Assembly: GCA_018970245.1 (NCBI GenBank)
Contig: JAGWWT010000007.1
Location: forward strand, 1 to 53,579
Direction of reading: 5' to 3'
DNA from: Patescibacteria group bacterium
GTDB lineage: Bacteria > Patescibacteriota > Minisyncoccia > Phycocordibacterales > PALSA-1337
Length of the DNA: 53,579 bases
How positions within the stretch are numbered: position 1 is the first letter of the stretch; each line of letters starts with the position of its first letter. This document shows positions 1 to 10,200 of this stretch, piece after piece. The position numbers were made by a program, and so were the translations under genes. The notes beneath the pieces were generated by a model, which had not been told where the DNA came from, ran no database searches, and saw only the letters and a program-made list of their open reading frames with translations.

Positions 1-822
1 AGCTACCAAGCGGCACAAAGGCAGTTTAATGGATCGTTGGGCAACACGGCGATGAGTTCTGAGATCGACGAGATCCTGTCGTTCGACGCGCAAGCTTTGC
101 TCGAAAATGGGTCGGCCGTCCTATTCGACAACCGCATTTTGATGACGGTTAGCCCGGTGAACTCGCAATACGGCGTGTGGCATCGCGGGCTTGTTGTTAT
201 CGATTTAAACCTCGTTTCTGGACTTCGCGGAAAGGCTGCTCCGTGCTGGGAGGGGGTTTGGTCCGGACTTCGAATTCTGAAGATCCTCAAAGGCTGGGTG
301 AATGGTATTGAGCGGTGCTTCATCTACAGCCTCAACGACGATAATCAAATCGACCTTTGGGAGATAATTCCCGGTGAGAGATTTGATGAAGGGAACGCTC
401 CGATCAATTGGACGATTGACACGCGAAGCTACAATTGCGGTGACAACGACGGATTCAAGCGACTTGAGACCGCGAGGTTAATCCTTTCGAGCCTTTCAGG
501 GACTTTAAACGGCACGATTAAATTCCGAAGCGACGAAAGCTCCTGTTGGAACCTTTGGCAGACAATCGCTCCGTGCGCCAAGAATGCTGACTGCGGGCCG
601 TTCGCTTGCACTGGTCCAATAACGTACCGGGATCAAGTGCGAGTGCCGGTTAAGCTTAACATGCCTCCCGACACTTTCGATCCGATCCTTGGCCGAAAGA
701 TCCGTACAGGCTACGAGTTCCAATTGCGCCTGGAGCTTTCAGGCTATGCTAATCTTCGGCAGTTGAGAATTTACGCTTTGGACGAACCTGAATCTTTGAG
801 CCCCGAGAGGAACGCGCCATGA
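1..822 (+). CDS. Tail tube/nozzle-type structural protein, C-terminal fragment
   Basis: The frame is open from base 1, so only the last 273 residues are present and the N-terminus lies outside the window. The visible part is soluble, rich in Trp, Asn and beta-forming residues, with no membrane segment. It ends by overlapping the next gene at ATGA. I infer a large tail tube or nozzle protein because it heads a same-strand run of small tail proteins, a collar-like fibre protein, an adaptor-like protein and ejection proteins. Segments such as GVWHRGLVVIDLN and GTIKFRSDESSCWNLW fit propeller-like repeats. Internal TTG (37) and ATG (52) codons are not believable starts given the open upstream frame. 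The family is not proven. Confidence 0.5.
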   Translation, partial: SYQAAQRQFNGSLGNTAMSSEIDEILSFDAQALLENGSAVLFDNRILMTVSPVNSQYGVWHRGLVVIDLNLVSGLRGKAAPCWEGVWSGLRILKILKGWVNGIERCFIYSLNDDNQIDLWEIIPGERFDEGNAPINWTIDTRSYNCGDNDGFKRLETARLILSSLSGTLNGTIKFRSDESSCWNLWQTIAPCAKNADCGPFACTGPITYRDQVRVPVKLNMPPDTFDPILGRKIRTGYEFQLRLELSGYANLRQLRIYALDEPESLSPERNAP

Positions 823-1100
823 GTTGCCCGTCTGTAACTTGTTGCCCGCCGAGCCCATTTACGACAGTGGGCAACGCTCCTGTTTCTTCGAATGCGTGCG
901 TTGGTGCCGCCTGTTGTCCAGACAACCCGTTTGTTTTGGTTCCAGACGCACCAATCCCGCCGCAATCAGTGACATGCAACTCCCTAAACGAGTTCTCTGT
1001 ATGGTTTGAGGGCGCTCCGGTCCTTTGTGAGTCCGGGGATGAAGACTTTTCGATTTGGTTTGAGGCTGCGCCGTTCGTTGAAAAATCAGATACTTATTAA
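819..1100 (+). CDS. Small cysteine-rich protein, unknown
   Basis: 93 residues, starting inside the stop of the upstream gene (ATGA), so it is probably translationally coupled to it. Nine cysteines are spread through the protein, including CC pairs near the N-terminus, with many prolines. Two similar tail segments, EFSVWFEGAPVLCESG and DFSIWFEAAPF, form an internal repeat of about 20 residues. No family recognised. Its place between tail genes suggests a minor virion or assembly protein (inference). Confidence 0.6.
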   Translation: MSCPSVTCCPPSPFTTVGNAPVSSNACVGAACCPDNPFVLVPDAPIPPQSVTCNSLNEFSVWFEGAPVLCESGDEDFSIWFEAAPFVEKSDTY

Positions 1101-1105
1101 ACGCT

Positions 1106-2035
1106 ATGGGAAATCAATATACGCAATACTTTAGCACCGACGCATCAGCCCCGTCGTTAACGCAAGCCGATGGCAGTTTGTTGACGGTTTTGGACGCAAT
1201 ACTAGTTAACGGGTATGGCACAAAACCATCGGCGGGATGGACTAAAGCCTTTACCAACGGCACCGACATTTCCGTTTACCAGGCACCGTCCGGGGTGCGG
1301 CACTACATGCAGGTAGTTGATAACCAAATTGCTTCTACATACCAGTATGCGGATTGCATTGGATTCACATCAATGAGTGCATACAACGCCGGTACGGGTC
1401 AATTCGGAGCAACTGGATCTGGTTTTCCAAAGGGCGCTTACGGCCCGGTAAGTTGGATTGCGTTTGCTGATTCAAGGACTTTGATTTTCTTTTGTCAGGG
1501 TAACGGTAGCATTTCTAATTCCTGGTGCGGTTGTTATTTTGGGGAAATTTACTCTGTACAAACAAATGACAGTTTTAGAAGTCTAGTGAAGGCATATACC
1601 CGAACAGGCGGTGTGGAAAATCTTGGGGCTATTAGCGCGAGCATAGCGACACCAACACCTTCCGCTTCAATGCCTGCTGGATATACCGGCGTGGGAAGCC
1701 AGGTAAATGTTTCGGCTACCGGAGATAACGCTAAAAGCGGTGGAGCGACTGTATTGAAAGGTATCGTTCCTTTTCCTAACCCAGAAGAAGGTGGACTCTA
1801 TCTTTCTCCCGTTTGGATTGCAGATCCCACGACCTCGCCCACCAACAACATTCGCGGAAGAATGCGTGGGTTTTGGCACACACTGCACCCCAATACCAGC
1901 ATTAACCACCTTCAGACTTTTACTGGAATAGGGGATCTAGCTGGACGGTCTTTTATCGCTATAAAGCCCACAGGCGATGTCTCCGCATCTGGTACTTTTA
2001 TGATTGAGATTTCCGCGACTTTGGAGACGAATTAA
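1106..2035 (+). CDS. Putative tail structural protein
   Basis: 309 residues, Gly/Ser/Thr/Asn-rich and probably mostly beta. The stretch GYGTKPSAGWTKAFTNGT, followed by a Y-x-A-P-S-G-V-R-H-Y segment, resembles a protein I associate with phage tail regions. There is no obvious Shine-Dalgarno and only a 5-bp gap to the preceding gene, so coupled translation is likely. The C-terminus (ASGTFMIEISATLETN) looks like a structural beta strand rather than an enzyme. The gene is followed directly by an antisense HNH endonuclease, which separates it from the next tail gene. Function beyond virion structure is unknown. Confidence 0.55.
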   Translation: MGNQYTQYFSTDASAPSLTQADGSLLTVLDAILVNGYGTKPSAGWTKAFTNGTDISVYQAPSGVRHYMQVVDNQIASTYQYADCIGFTSMSAYNAGTGQFGATGSGFPKGAYGPVSWIAFADSRTLIFFCQGNGSISNSWCGCYFGEIYSVQTNDSFRSLVKAYTRTGGVENLGAISASIATPTPSASMPAGYTGVGSQVNVSATGDNAKSGGATVLKGIVPFPNPEEGGLYLSPVWIADPTTSPTNNIRGRMRGFWHTLHPNTSINHLQTFTGIGDLAGRSFIAIKPTGDVSASGTFMIEISATLETN

Positions 2036-2596
2036 CTAAAACCAAGTAACGTGTTTAATAACCCTCAAAATAGTTGGCTGGCTTACACCGTATTTAGCAG
2101 CCATCTTTCGGCTACTAAAAACATGCGGTGCTGCCCGTATTTCATGCACTTGCTCCAGAGTAAGTTTGCTGTTTCCATTTTTGACACCTCGCATAGGCGG
2201 ACCAAGAACAACCCGGCCTTTAGTGATTTTGTCGTGAGCATTATCCGCGTGTGTTCCGAGAAACAAATGAGACGGCCTTACACACGCTGGATTATCACAA
2301 CTGTGGCACACACATGGCGTAGCTTCTGGAATTGCGCCATTATGGATGTGCCAGGAAACTCTCGGCGCAAGCTCCAGCCCGTCACCTCTACCCCCGCGAC
2401 CGATCTGGCCGTACCCAAGCATCTTGTATCCAGTCCAAACCCAGCACACCCCAAGTTCTGGTCTATGCGCTGGAATGGAACCCAAAAAATCAACCTTTGC
2501 CCAAAATCTTTTCTCAATCGTGTCAGAGTATCCAAGCTGCGCGAGAATGAGTTTGGGGTTGGGTTTGGAATCCGGTCTTCCTGGTCTGTTTTTCAT
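2036..2596 (-). CDS. HNH homing endonuclease
   Basis: 186 residues from the ATG at 2596; an in-frame TTG at 2623 is the longer alternative. GGAAAG lies just upstream of the ATG. The core contains CHSCDNPACVRPSHLFLGTH followed by DNAHDKITKGR, the zinc-binding HNH layout of group-I-intron-type and free-standing phage homing endonucleases. The C-terminal segment with EIRAAPHVFSSRKMAAKYGVS is a helix-turn-helix that would give target specificity. It lies antisense between two plus-strand tail genes, with its stop abutting the stop of the upstream gene, which is typical of a mobile endonuclease insertion. It nicks or cuts DNA and promotes its own spread. The family is secure; the target is unknown. 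Confidence 0.88.
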   Translation of the reverse strand: MKNRPGRPDSKPNPKLILAQLGYSDTIEKRFWAKVDFLGSIPAHRPELGVCWVWTGYKMLGYGQIGRGGRGDGLELAPRVSWHIHNGAIPEATPCVCHSCDNPACVRPSHLFLGTHADNAHDKITKGRVVLGPPMRGVKNGNSKLTLEQVHEIRAAPHVFSSRKMAAKYGVSQPTILRVIKHVTWF

Positions 2597-2646
2597 AATC
2601 TTTCCATTACCATTTTGAAACAAACTATTTCAGGAGTCAATACTTA

Positions 2647-3171
2647 ATGGCTAATGCCGTAAGAGGTCTAACCACAGGAATGCTCATCGTGGCCCAGGCC
2701 GCCTCGCGGGGAAGCGGTTTGGCGTACAATGGAATTTTGACCAAGGCGTCTCCAGGTATCGGCAGGCCTTCAGCCCGGCTTGAAAGTATTGTGTGTGGCC
2801 GAGAGTATGAAGTGTTTGGATCTGAAGATTTCACGCAAGGAAATCCAGCAACCCCGTGCTTGAGGCTGGATTCATTCGGCAAGTGGCGCTTCCGTTGGGC
2901 GATGGGGATAGGTCAGCACATCATTTCCGTGAACGTTCTCCACGCGATTAACCAGAACCCTCGCCCTTCCATGGTGATTAAGGCGAACCCGGCTATCGGT
3001 ATCAATGCCGACATCGAGACGTTCGCACCATCTGGAACCGGATGGGTTACAATTAATTCTCCGACTTTCACAACAACGGCAGTTGGCGTCACGTGGGTTG
3101 AACTAAGGAATAATCTCGTGACGAATGTCGGTTTCTCGCCGTGCTACTTCGATCACATCGTAAAATCTTAA
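2647..3171 (+). CDS. Putative minor virion protein, unknown
   Basis: 174 residues starting MANAVRGLTTGMLIV, with an AGGAG about 11 nt upstream of the ATG. Mixed alpha/beta composition with a few cysteines, and a Thr-rich C-terminal part. The stop is followed one base later by the next tail gene. It does not match a family I recognise. Context, between a tail protein and a collar-like fibre protein, suggests a virion component. Confidence 0.55.
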   Translation: MANAVRGLTTGMLIVAQAASRGSGLAYNGILTKASPGIGRPSARLESIVCGREYEVFGSEDFTQGNPATPCLRLDSFGKWRFRWAMGIGQHIISVNVLHAINQNPRPSMVIKANPAIGINADIETFAPSGTGWVTINSPTFTTTAVGVTWVELRNNLVTNVGFSPCYFDHIVKS

Positions 3172-3172
3172 A

Positions 3173-3928
3173 ATGAGCGCAACAGTCCAATTCACACTTG
3201 CACCCTTCCAAATCGGATACTGTTTTACTTCACCTCAACAGTATGCCAACGACATCATCTCGCTACTGACCGGCACTGTCAACACGACCGGAAAAGTCAT
3301 CGTTTCACCCAACGCGCCAGGGCCAGCGGATCAGGATGCTGTTTGGGTGAGGACGGTTGGCGGATACTTGGAGGGAATCTACATCTATCTTGGAGGCTGG
3401 TTTCGGCCGCATCCCATCCCCGCGTCCAGCAATGTGCGTCAAATCTACACCGGAACCGAAGCCTCTGTTTGGGCCTTTGATGGAGGCGACGGTACAGATC
3501 CTTCCGTGACACCTCCGACTTCAACGACCGGAGCAATGTGGCAGGTTGATCACAACTTCGATTTCAAGATGCCCATCGGTGCTGGAACAAATTCAGTCGC
3601 GTACGACGGCAATCCCGCCAACAGCATTACTCAAGGCGGAAGCACTACGAGCGGTGGGCAGTCTGGTGAGGAGCGCCACATTTTGACTGTTCCGGAAATC
3701 CCTCCACACACTCACCTTGTCCACCAAGGCTTGGTTCAGCACGGAACGGCGGATCACGGTGTTTTTCAGAACACGACGAGCGATGGTCAGGCCGATGTTG
3801 TAACCGGATATGGTGGCGGACCAAGCCCCGGAACGAACACGATAAACACAAGCCACCAAAACCTTCCTCCGTTCTTGGGCGTGTTCTTTATTAAAAGGAC
3901 CCTTCGCGGGTTTTACCAAGCAAGCTAA
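3173..3928 (+). CDS. Tail collar/short-fibre-like protein
   Basis: 251 residues. The C-terminal third carries a His-rich, Gly-rich pattern: VPEIPPHTHLVHQGL, then HGTADHGVF, ending in SHQNLPPFLGVFFIKRT. This resembles the C-termini of phage tail-collar and microcystin-dependent-protein families, where a His-x-His-type segment and a terminal H-x-N-x-x-P-x-L motif form a metal-bound trimer knob. The N-terminal part contains TGKVIVSPNAPGPADQDAVW, like the repeated shaft of fibre proteins. It probably binds the cell surface from the tail tip. It is shorter than typical fibres, so it may be an accessory tip protein. Confidence 0.65.
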   Translation: MSATVQFTLAPFQIGYCFTSPQQYANDIISLLTGTVNTTGKVIVSPNAPGPADQDAVWVRTVGGYLEGIYIYLGGWFRPHPIPASSNVRQIYTGTEASVWAFDGGDGTDPSVTPPTSTTGAMWQVDHNFDFKMPIGAGTNSVAYDGNPANSITQGGSTTSGGQSGEERHILTVPEIPPHTHLVHQGLVQHGTADHGVFQNTTSDGQADVVTGYGGGPSPGTNTINTSHQNLPPFLGVFFIKRTLRGFYQAS

Positions 3929-3932
3929 TCTC

Positions 3933-4979
3933 ATGGGCTCGCCTCGCACAAACGTAGCAATGATTCAGAACGACAGTCGCTTTTGCGAACTGATCAACAT
4001 TCCGCCGACCGACTCTCGGTTTTACTCGTTCCTGAATGAATCAACTTACCGGCTTTTGAAACGAGGCAGGTATTGGGGAACGACGGGTAGGTTTACAATC
4101 GCTGCGAATTCTCAGATTGTCGCTCTTCCGCCACAGGTTGACACTCCTGAAAAGGTTGCGATCTCACGCCAAGTGACGCCGTTGCACGATGCGATATACG
4201 AGTTCCTTGAGTATGGTTGGGCTACACGCGATTCGACACTCCCGAATGGTTCCGGCGTGTGGGAAGTGTTGGCTCAAGGCAATTCACCAATCATGGTCGA
4301 TATTCCTTCGCCGGGAGGCGTTTTAACCTTGAAGTGCGACCAGAGCACTGACGTTGGTAAAAATGTGCTCGTTCTTGGCTGGGACACCGCAACCCCTCCA
4401 AACTGGATTCGAACGACGCAGGGGGGTGTTGTGGCTGATGGTGAAGTTGTGGCCCTCTCTCAGGGAGCCGGTACAAATACGGTAAACTCCTTCAGTAAAG
4501 TCACGGCTGTTCAACCCCCAACAAATGCGGATATGTCCTCCGCGCTCGACGGCCAGTGGTGGATTTATTTTGGTGGAATTACCGGGACGCTTCTCAGCAA
4601 TTATCAATATTGGGAGACTTCTCCTTCGTATCAGCGTTACCTAATCCCGTTCATAAACAGTACGATTACGACAGTTGAGCTTATCGGAAAGCTGGCATTC
4701 ATCCCGTGCCGAAAGATCACGGATTACCCAGTCATTCAAAATATCGCCGCACTAAAGCTTGGTGCGAGGGCGATTAAAGCAGAAGAGGAATCCGATTGGG
4801 TAACTGCTTCAATCCTTTGGGATGGTGGGGTTGACCCAAAGACCAAGATTCGTATTCGCGGTGCGGTCGGTGAGTTGGATTACGAACTTGATCATTATCT
4901 CGGCGCCGGTCGTGAGATTGGAATGAATTTCACCGGCAGCGGTTACTCAACAGATTTAGCGGTTGAACCAATGGTTTAA
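3933..4979 (+). CDS. Head-tail adaptor-like / tail tubular A-like protein
   Basis: 348 residues from ATG 3933; an in-frame ATG at 3960 would give a shorter start. The N-terminal helical segment FYSFLNESTYRLLKRGRYWG resembles the start of T7 gp11-like tail tubular A and other podoviral adaptors, which read as a helix bundle with L-N-x-A and G-x-W-x-G elements. The C-terminus returns to helices (NIAALKLGARAIKAEEESDW), and the middle is a beta-rich insertion. In such phages the adaptor joins portal to tail nozzle. The assignment rests on pattern and position only. Confidence 0.5.
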   Translation: MGSPRTNVAMIQNDSRFCELINIPPTDSRFYSFLNESTYRLLKRGRYWGTTGRFTIAANSQIVALPPQVDTPEKVAISRQVTPLHDAIYEFLEYGWATRDSTLPNGSGVWEVLAQGNSPIMVDIPSPGGVLTLKCDQSTDVGKNVLVLGWDTATPPNWIRTTQGGVVADGEVVALSQGAGTNTVNSFSKVTAVQPPTNADMSSALDGQWWIYFGGITGTLLSNYQYWETSPSYQRYLIPFINSTITTVELIGKLAFIPCRKITDYPVIQNIAALKLGARAIKAEEESDWVTASILWDGGVDPKTKIRIRGAVGELDYELDHYLGAGREIGMNFTGSGYSTDLAVEPMV

Positions 4980-4984
4980 AACTT

Positions 4985-5821
4985 ATGCCTTCGTTCTTGG
5001 ATTCGTTGCTGGGGAGTAAGCCTGTTGTACCAAACCTGCCCGTCCTAAACCTTGGAACGGAGCAGCAGACGGCGATAAAAAACAACCAAGCCGCCCTCCC
5101 CGCGGCTGAGAATCTGGTTGGTTCGGCAAACCAATTCAGCATTGACCAGATTAACCAGATGCTTCAGCAGGCGATCCCGGGATATAGCTCAATGGTTCAG
5201 ACCGCAACCGGAAACATTGCCTCTGAATTGAAAGGGCAAATCCCGACTGATGTTGCTCAGCAAGTACAGAATTCCGATGCGGCGAGGGCTCTCGGCGGAG
5301 GCTACGGCGGGAGTGGCGCTCACGGCGATCTCGTTGCGCGAGACCTCGGGCTGACCAGCCTTAACCTCACGCAGCAAGGTTTAAGCTCTTTCGAAAACTG
5401 GACGCGCAATTCTGCCGCTCTTTACGAGCCCTCGATGATCAACGTTTCGAGCATGTTCATTACTCCAATGCAGCAGTACCAGACCGACAACGAGCAGAAC
5501 GTGCAGCAGTTTCAACGGCAGTGGATGCAGAATCAGATCAACGCCCAACCGGCAATGTGGGCTCAGGCGTTTAAGGAGGCTGTGCAGACGGCGATTTCCA
5601 TGTATAGCGGTGACTCTTCCGGAATTCAGCACGCCGGGACTTACCCGGTTCAAGGCTCTGGCGTGCAAGATGTGGCGGGTGTTGACTCTGGTGGATTTGG
5701 AGCCAGTAACAGTGGCGGATTCAGTGACTACGCGGGCGGAGGCGGCATGGATATGGGAGACTCTGGCATGGGCGCCGGAAGCGGTTCGACTGACATGAGT
5801 GGATTTGGTGGATTTGCTTAA
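4985..5821 (+). CDS. Putative ejection/internal virion protein
   Basis: 278 residues. The first about 200 are helical and Gln/Asn/Ala-rich (DQINQMLQQAIPGYSSMVQT). The last about 70 are a low-complexity Gly/Ser/Asp/Met tail with repeated GGF and GMD-type units. This composition, and the position just before two long helical proteins, fits the small member of a podoviral ejection set (P22 gp7/T7 gp14-like). No enzymatic motif. The role is inferred from gene order. Confidence 0.45.
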   Translation: MPSFLDSLLGSKPVVPNLPVLNLGTEQQTAIKNNQAALPAAENLVGSANQFSIDQINQMLQQAIPGYSSMVQTATGNIASELKGQIPTDVAQQVQNSDAARALGGGYGGSGAHGDLVARDLGLTSLNLTQQGLSSFENWTRNSAALYEPSMINVSSMFITPMQQYQTDNEQNVQQFQRQWMQNQINAQPAMWAQAFKEAVQTAISMYSGDSSGIQHAGTYPVQGSGVQDVAGVDSGGFGASNSGGFSDYAGGGGMDMGDSGMGAGSGSTDMSGFGGFA

Positions 5822-5832
5822 GAGGTAACAAA

Positions 5833-7287
5833 ATGGCGAACATCTTTGCTGGCACAGAACTCCCGCAGTGGATGCAGTCCGTGCGGAACGAAAACGCGAT
5901 CCTTGGAGAAAGCATCGGCACCGTCTTGGCTGGCGGTCTTCTCGGGCTTCAAAAGAACGAGGATGGCGACGGCATGAAAGGCTTTCAACAAGGCTTGGCT
6001 GAAGCCCGAATGAATCAAGCCGACCCAATGTGGCGCGTGAAGGAGAAGAACCTTGAAGCGCAAGCCGTCTCTCGTTGGGCGATGGCTGCCAGTCAGTGGC
6101 AACAATTGGACGCGACAAATAAAGACATGGCCGCTTGGACGAGCCAAGATCTGCCTGCGATCTCAAAGTTTCAGGAAGAGTTGAAGACCAACCCCGACGC
6201 TGTTCCTCCTGTAGTTGAATCCAGTAAAGGAATTCAGGTCATTGGTCAGCTTGAGAAGCAACAGATGATGCTACAGGCCCAGCGATTGCGACAGGACAAC
6301 GCGAAGATAAACCTTGAGAATCAGAAAACGTCAACAGCGTTTGATCAAGCTGTGGCTGCTGCTCCTGTCGGTGTTGGATCCGCGATTGACGAGCTTCCCA
6401 ACCAAGGCTGGAATATTGATCGTCAAGGGCGACGAACAACCCCCAGCACTGCGGCACTCAAGATTTACAATGACGCGATGACCGAAGGCGGGAAGTATCC
6501 CGAGAGGGCTTTTGGTTACAAGCCTAACGCGGCAGAAGTCGCCAGGATTCGCGGTGAAGAGCAGCGCAAGGTTGAAGAGAAGCGCGGTGAAGTGCGTGGA
6601 CAGGTGGAGGCTCAACGCCAGGAGAATCGTAAGGAACTTGAGCGCATGAAACAGGAAGGCAGGATCGATGTCGAAAAGCTCAAGCAGCTTGGCAGGACTG
6701 ACGGCAAGGGTGCGCCCCTTGGCGAAAAGGAGTTCATCAACCGGCATTTCAATACCGTGTGGACAACGCTCCGCAAGAATGCTCCAGATGACGAGACTCC
6801 AGCGATGACGGCCGCAAAGGCTGAAAGGCTTTTGTCGGGAGTTTATCACCGCGTTGACCAGAGGAATGCTGCGGCTGGTATTCCATCCAAGACGATGCCG
6901 TTCACCCCTCCTGCGTCAGTTTCCACGAACGAGGCTAAACAGACCGTTCCAGGCGCTACAAACGACATCAGTTTCGATGATTTCCAGAAGTGGAAATCCA
7001 ATACTTCCAACAACTCGGTTGCCGATCCCGGTTCTTCCGATAACAGAGATCGGAAGTCTATTCCGGAAACCCGATCCGTACCCCGTCCGTCCATTTCAAA
7101 CCCGGATCCAAGACAATCGAGGGAATCTTACATAAACCAACACTTCAACCAACTTTACAAGTGGATGTCTCGTGGAGTTTCTGATTCTGATAAAGATGCT
7201 GCAGCGAAAGCTACAAGGGAAGATTTGGGCAAGTTGTACGATGAAATACAGAATCCAACCGGAGACCCTTTTGGTCTTTTGAGATAA
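5833..7287 (+). CDS. Coiled-coil internal virion protein
   Basis: 484 residues, with AGAGGT upstream of the ATG. Highly charged and helical, with a strong coiled-coil run around residues 235-295 (repeated EEQRKVEEKRGEVRGQVEAQ-type heptads). A second helical pair repeats: KEFINRHFNTVWTTL and ESYINQHFNQLYKWM, about 140 residues apart, pointing to an internal duplication of a four-helix unit. It lies between the Gly-tailed protein and the giant 2206-residue protein. It is most likely packaged in the virion and ejected with DNA, as for T7 gp15-like proteins (inference). Confidence 0.5.
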   Translation: MANIFAGTELPQWMQSVRNENAILGESIGTVLAGGLLGLQKNEDGDGMKGFQQGLAEARMNQADPMWRVKEKNLEAQAVSRWAMAASQWQQLDATNKDMAAWTSQDLPAISKFQEELKTNPDAVPPVVESSKGIQVIGQLEKQQMMLQAQRLRQDNAKINLENQKTSTAFDQAVAAAPVGVGSAIDELPNQGWNIDRQGRRTTPSTAALKIYNDAMTEGGKYPERAFGYKPNAAEVARIRGEEQRKVEEKRGEVRGQVEAQRQENRKELERMKQEGRIDVEKLKQLGRTDGKGAPLGEKEFINRHFNTVWTTLRKNAPDDETPAMTAAKAERLLSGVYHRVDQRNAAAGIPSKTMPFTPPASVSTNEAKQTVPGATNDISFDDFQKWKSNTSNNSVADPGSSDNRDRKSIPETRSVPRPSISNPDPRQSRESYINQHFNQLYKWMSRGVSDSDKDAAAKATREDLGKLYDEIQNPTGDPFGLLR

Positions 7288-7290
7288 TCA

Positions 7291-10200
7291 ATGAGCGCCG
7301 TTCTTGATTATGTCCGTTCCAAAGATCCCCGCCTCAAAGACGTTGGGGATGATGAATTAACACTGTACCTCGCCGACAAGAAGCCTGACTTTCTTAAGGA
7401 CTCAGATTTCAAAAGCGAGTTCGAGAGAGTTGTCGCGAAGAAAAGTGTTGATTTGGCGCAACGTGGGATCGGTGGGTTCTTGAAAGTTTTGACGAATCCT
7501 GCGGCTGGGGAAGCTGCTCAGGCTGGTCGAGAGCAAATCGAGGCGGAAAGAGCCGAGCCGAAGTTCATTACTCCTCGCCAACCGGCAACGGGAGAAATGT
7601 CCACCACATACGGTGGACCTCCGAAGCACGTTGCGGGTTTTCGAGAAACAATCGCGCCTGTTGAGGAGGAATTATCCAATCCGAGAATAACGGCGCCAAG
7701 GTTCACCATCTCTCCGAAAGACAACCCTGCGTTGGCTATTGGAAAAGAGGCTGTAAATATTGCACTTGGGGTGCCTGAATTTTTCACATCAACGGCAGGA
7801 ATAGCCAGTGCGGTCACGGGTGCAGTCGCTCCGGTTGCGACCGCTGGGGCATTCACCGCCGACATGCTCAATTCTCTCGGGCAACAGATTCAAGAGACTC
7901 ACAAGAATTGGACCCAACTTGACCGGAATCAAAAGCTCAAGGCCATCACGGATATTGCTGGAACGGGCGTGTTTGCTGCCTTGTTGGGCCACGGAACATA
8001 CAGGGGGATTAGGCCGAAGGCCGGAACCGTGGCTCCAGGCCAAGAGCCGACGATCCACACTCCGCCACAGGATCCGCAACAGCAACTCAAGAATGCGGCA
8101 AAAAATGCCGAGCCAGTTGCCCCGATGACGGCAGCGGCGGTTGAGGAGCAGGCCAAGGGTGAGCCTCGTTTTCTACAGGAAGGCACCGAAGACCTTTCAA
8201 CGCGTCCTTTTATAACCCAGGGAACTCCTAAAACGCCCCAGGAATCGCCGGAAGCGAAATCCGGGGTGTTGACCCAATCGGAACCGGAAAAGCCGCAAGC
8301 CACCCCTAAAGCGCAAGAAGGCACCCCGTCAGAATCGGCAGTCACATCCGACCGAATCACGGCAGCCTCCTACACAAATCCCGAAACTGGGAAAACAACG
8401 ACCGGCGAAAACCACATTGAAGCGGCAAATGCGCAAGGCGTTAAGGCTCCAAAGATCCCGACCGAAAGACACGGAGACGAATACGGTTTTGAGGTTATCA
8501 ACACGGAAACCGGCGAAAAGCGGTATGTGTCGCGGGATGAGGCGGAATTAATCGCCAGGGCCAACGGACAGCTTTTGAATGAGCCTCAGAGAGGGGCTTT
8601 ACACTCCGACGAAGTTGAGTTCTATAAACCTAAACCAAAGGAAGAAAATGCCAGCGAAGTCAGCCCGACAGCAGCGGTTCATGGCGATGTGCAGCCACAA
8701 CCCGGAGAAGGCTCACGGGAAGTGCCCAAGCCACAAAGTAGCGGAGGAGTTCAGCCACAAGCCGAAGGGGGGCTATCCGAAGCACAAAAATCCGAAGCAT
8801 CCGAGAAACCGGATGTAGCTTTTCCAAAGCGACCGGAATCCATTCTCACAAAAACTAAAGGTTTAAAAGGCAAAGCGTTGAAAGACGCGTTCGCTGAAGA
8901 GCGTGAGAAGTGGAAGAAATATGATGAGGATTTGAAGGCTTGGGAAGCAGCACAGCCTCAGAATAAGGGGATTGTTTTCAGGAGCGACACGGGGACGCAT
9001 TACGCCGTGACTCGCGACCCGGGAGGCGGGTGGAGAGTTACCACCTTCTCTAAGCTTTTTAAAGACGATCAACGCCTCGCACCTTGGGGACATGAGTTGT
9101 TCCCAAGCCGCTACGAAGCCCTGAAGTCGGTTGCAAGGTTCGGAAACGAACTGACCGACAAGCTTCCGGAGATAATGACGGAGGAGGACATTTCCCAAAG
9201 AAACAAACATAATGAACGCGACAGGATAAAAGAGCAGTTCCAGAAGGCTTTATCCACCGAGAGCATGAAGGGGGACAAGACCGCTGGCGTTAATGTTTAC
9301 AGCGATGATCGGGGAATTCATTCCATTGGAAATCCGCAGGACATTTTTTCTGGAGGGAAGGCCCCCGAAGGCCTGAAGGTGTCAACCGTTGGCGTGAATG
9401 GGATGACCGGTGAGCTTCGACTGGACCAATCCACCTGGGGGGAAGGCGTTGATAAGGCTAAAATAATCGACCAGCTTAAAGACGCGGGATTAAAAGAAGA
9501 AAGCCCCGCACAGTCGAGCGATGCCCCACCGGAGCAGAGCGCCCTGGCTGGCGGGACCGGAGGGACTGTCGCGCCTCCTGAGAAAAAAGGCAAGACGCGA
9601 GTTTCGATAGCTTCCGGGAGCCGTCGCCGGTTCGCTGCCGAAACACAGCTTAACGGACCCGACATCCTTTCGTGGATGGAGGAGAACATGAAAATGCTCT
9701 CCAAGTCGGCCGCAAAACGCCTTTGGGGGAAGGACAAGTTCCAGGCCAACAAATCTCTTTGGGACGACTCGGCGCCACTCGAAAGACCGCACCACAACAT
9801 TGTTTTTGATGATAGCGGCGAACCCCCAGATCGTGTGGCGCAAGCAGCTTACGAAGCTGGTTATCTCAAAGAGCCTTCCGTTAATGAGCTTCATGCCGCG
9901 ATGCAGGCCGCGAGCAAGGCGAGATCGAACGCCTTCGCGACAGCTAAACGCGAAGAAGCCTTCATGGCCGAGGAAGCCAAGCAGCATGAAGACTGGCTGA
10001 AGGCCACAGCCGAAGGCGAAGAACGCGTTTCAGCCGACCAACTCAAAGTCGGCGACATGATGGAAGTCGATGGTGAGCGCGTGGAAGTCACTGGCGTTGA
10101 CGCTGACACTGGAGACGTAACGCTTAAAGACGGCAGGAAGTTTGGAACGCAGAAGATTTCAGAGGGGCAGTCGATTCACGTTGAAAAATACGAACCCACG

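Noticed and set aside
2051-2647. Plus-strand 198-residue frame opposite the HNH gene
   Set aside because: The minus strand has clear HNH motifs; the plus frame has no pattern or ribosome site.
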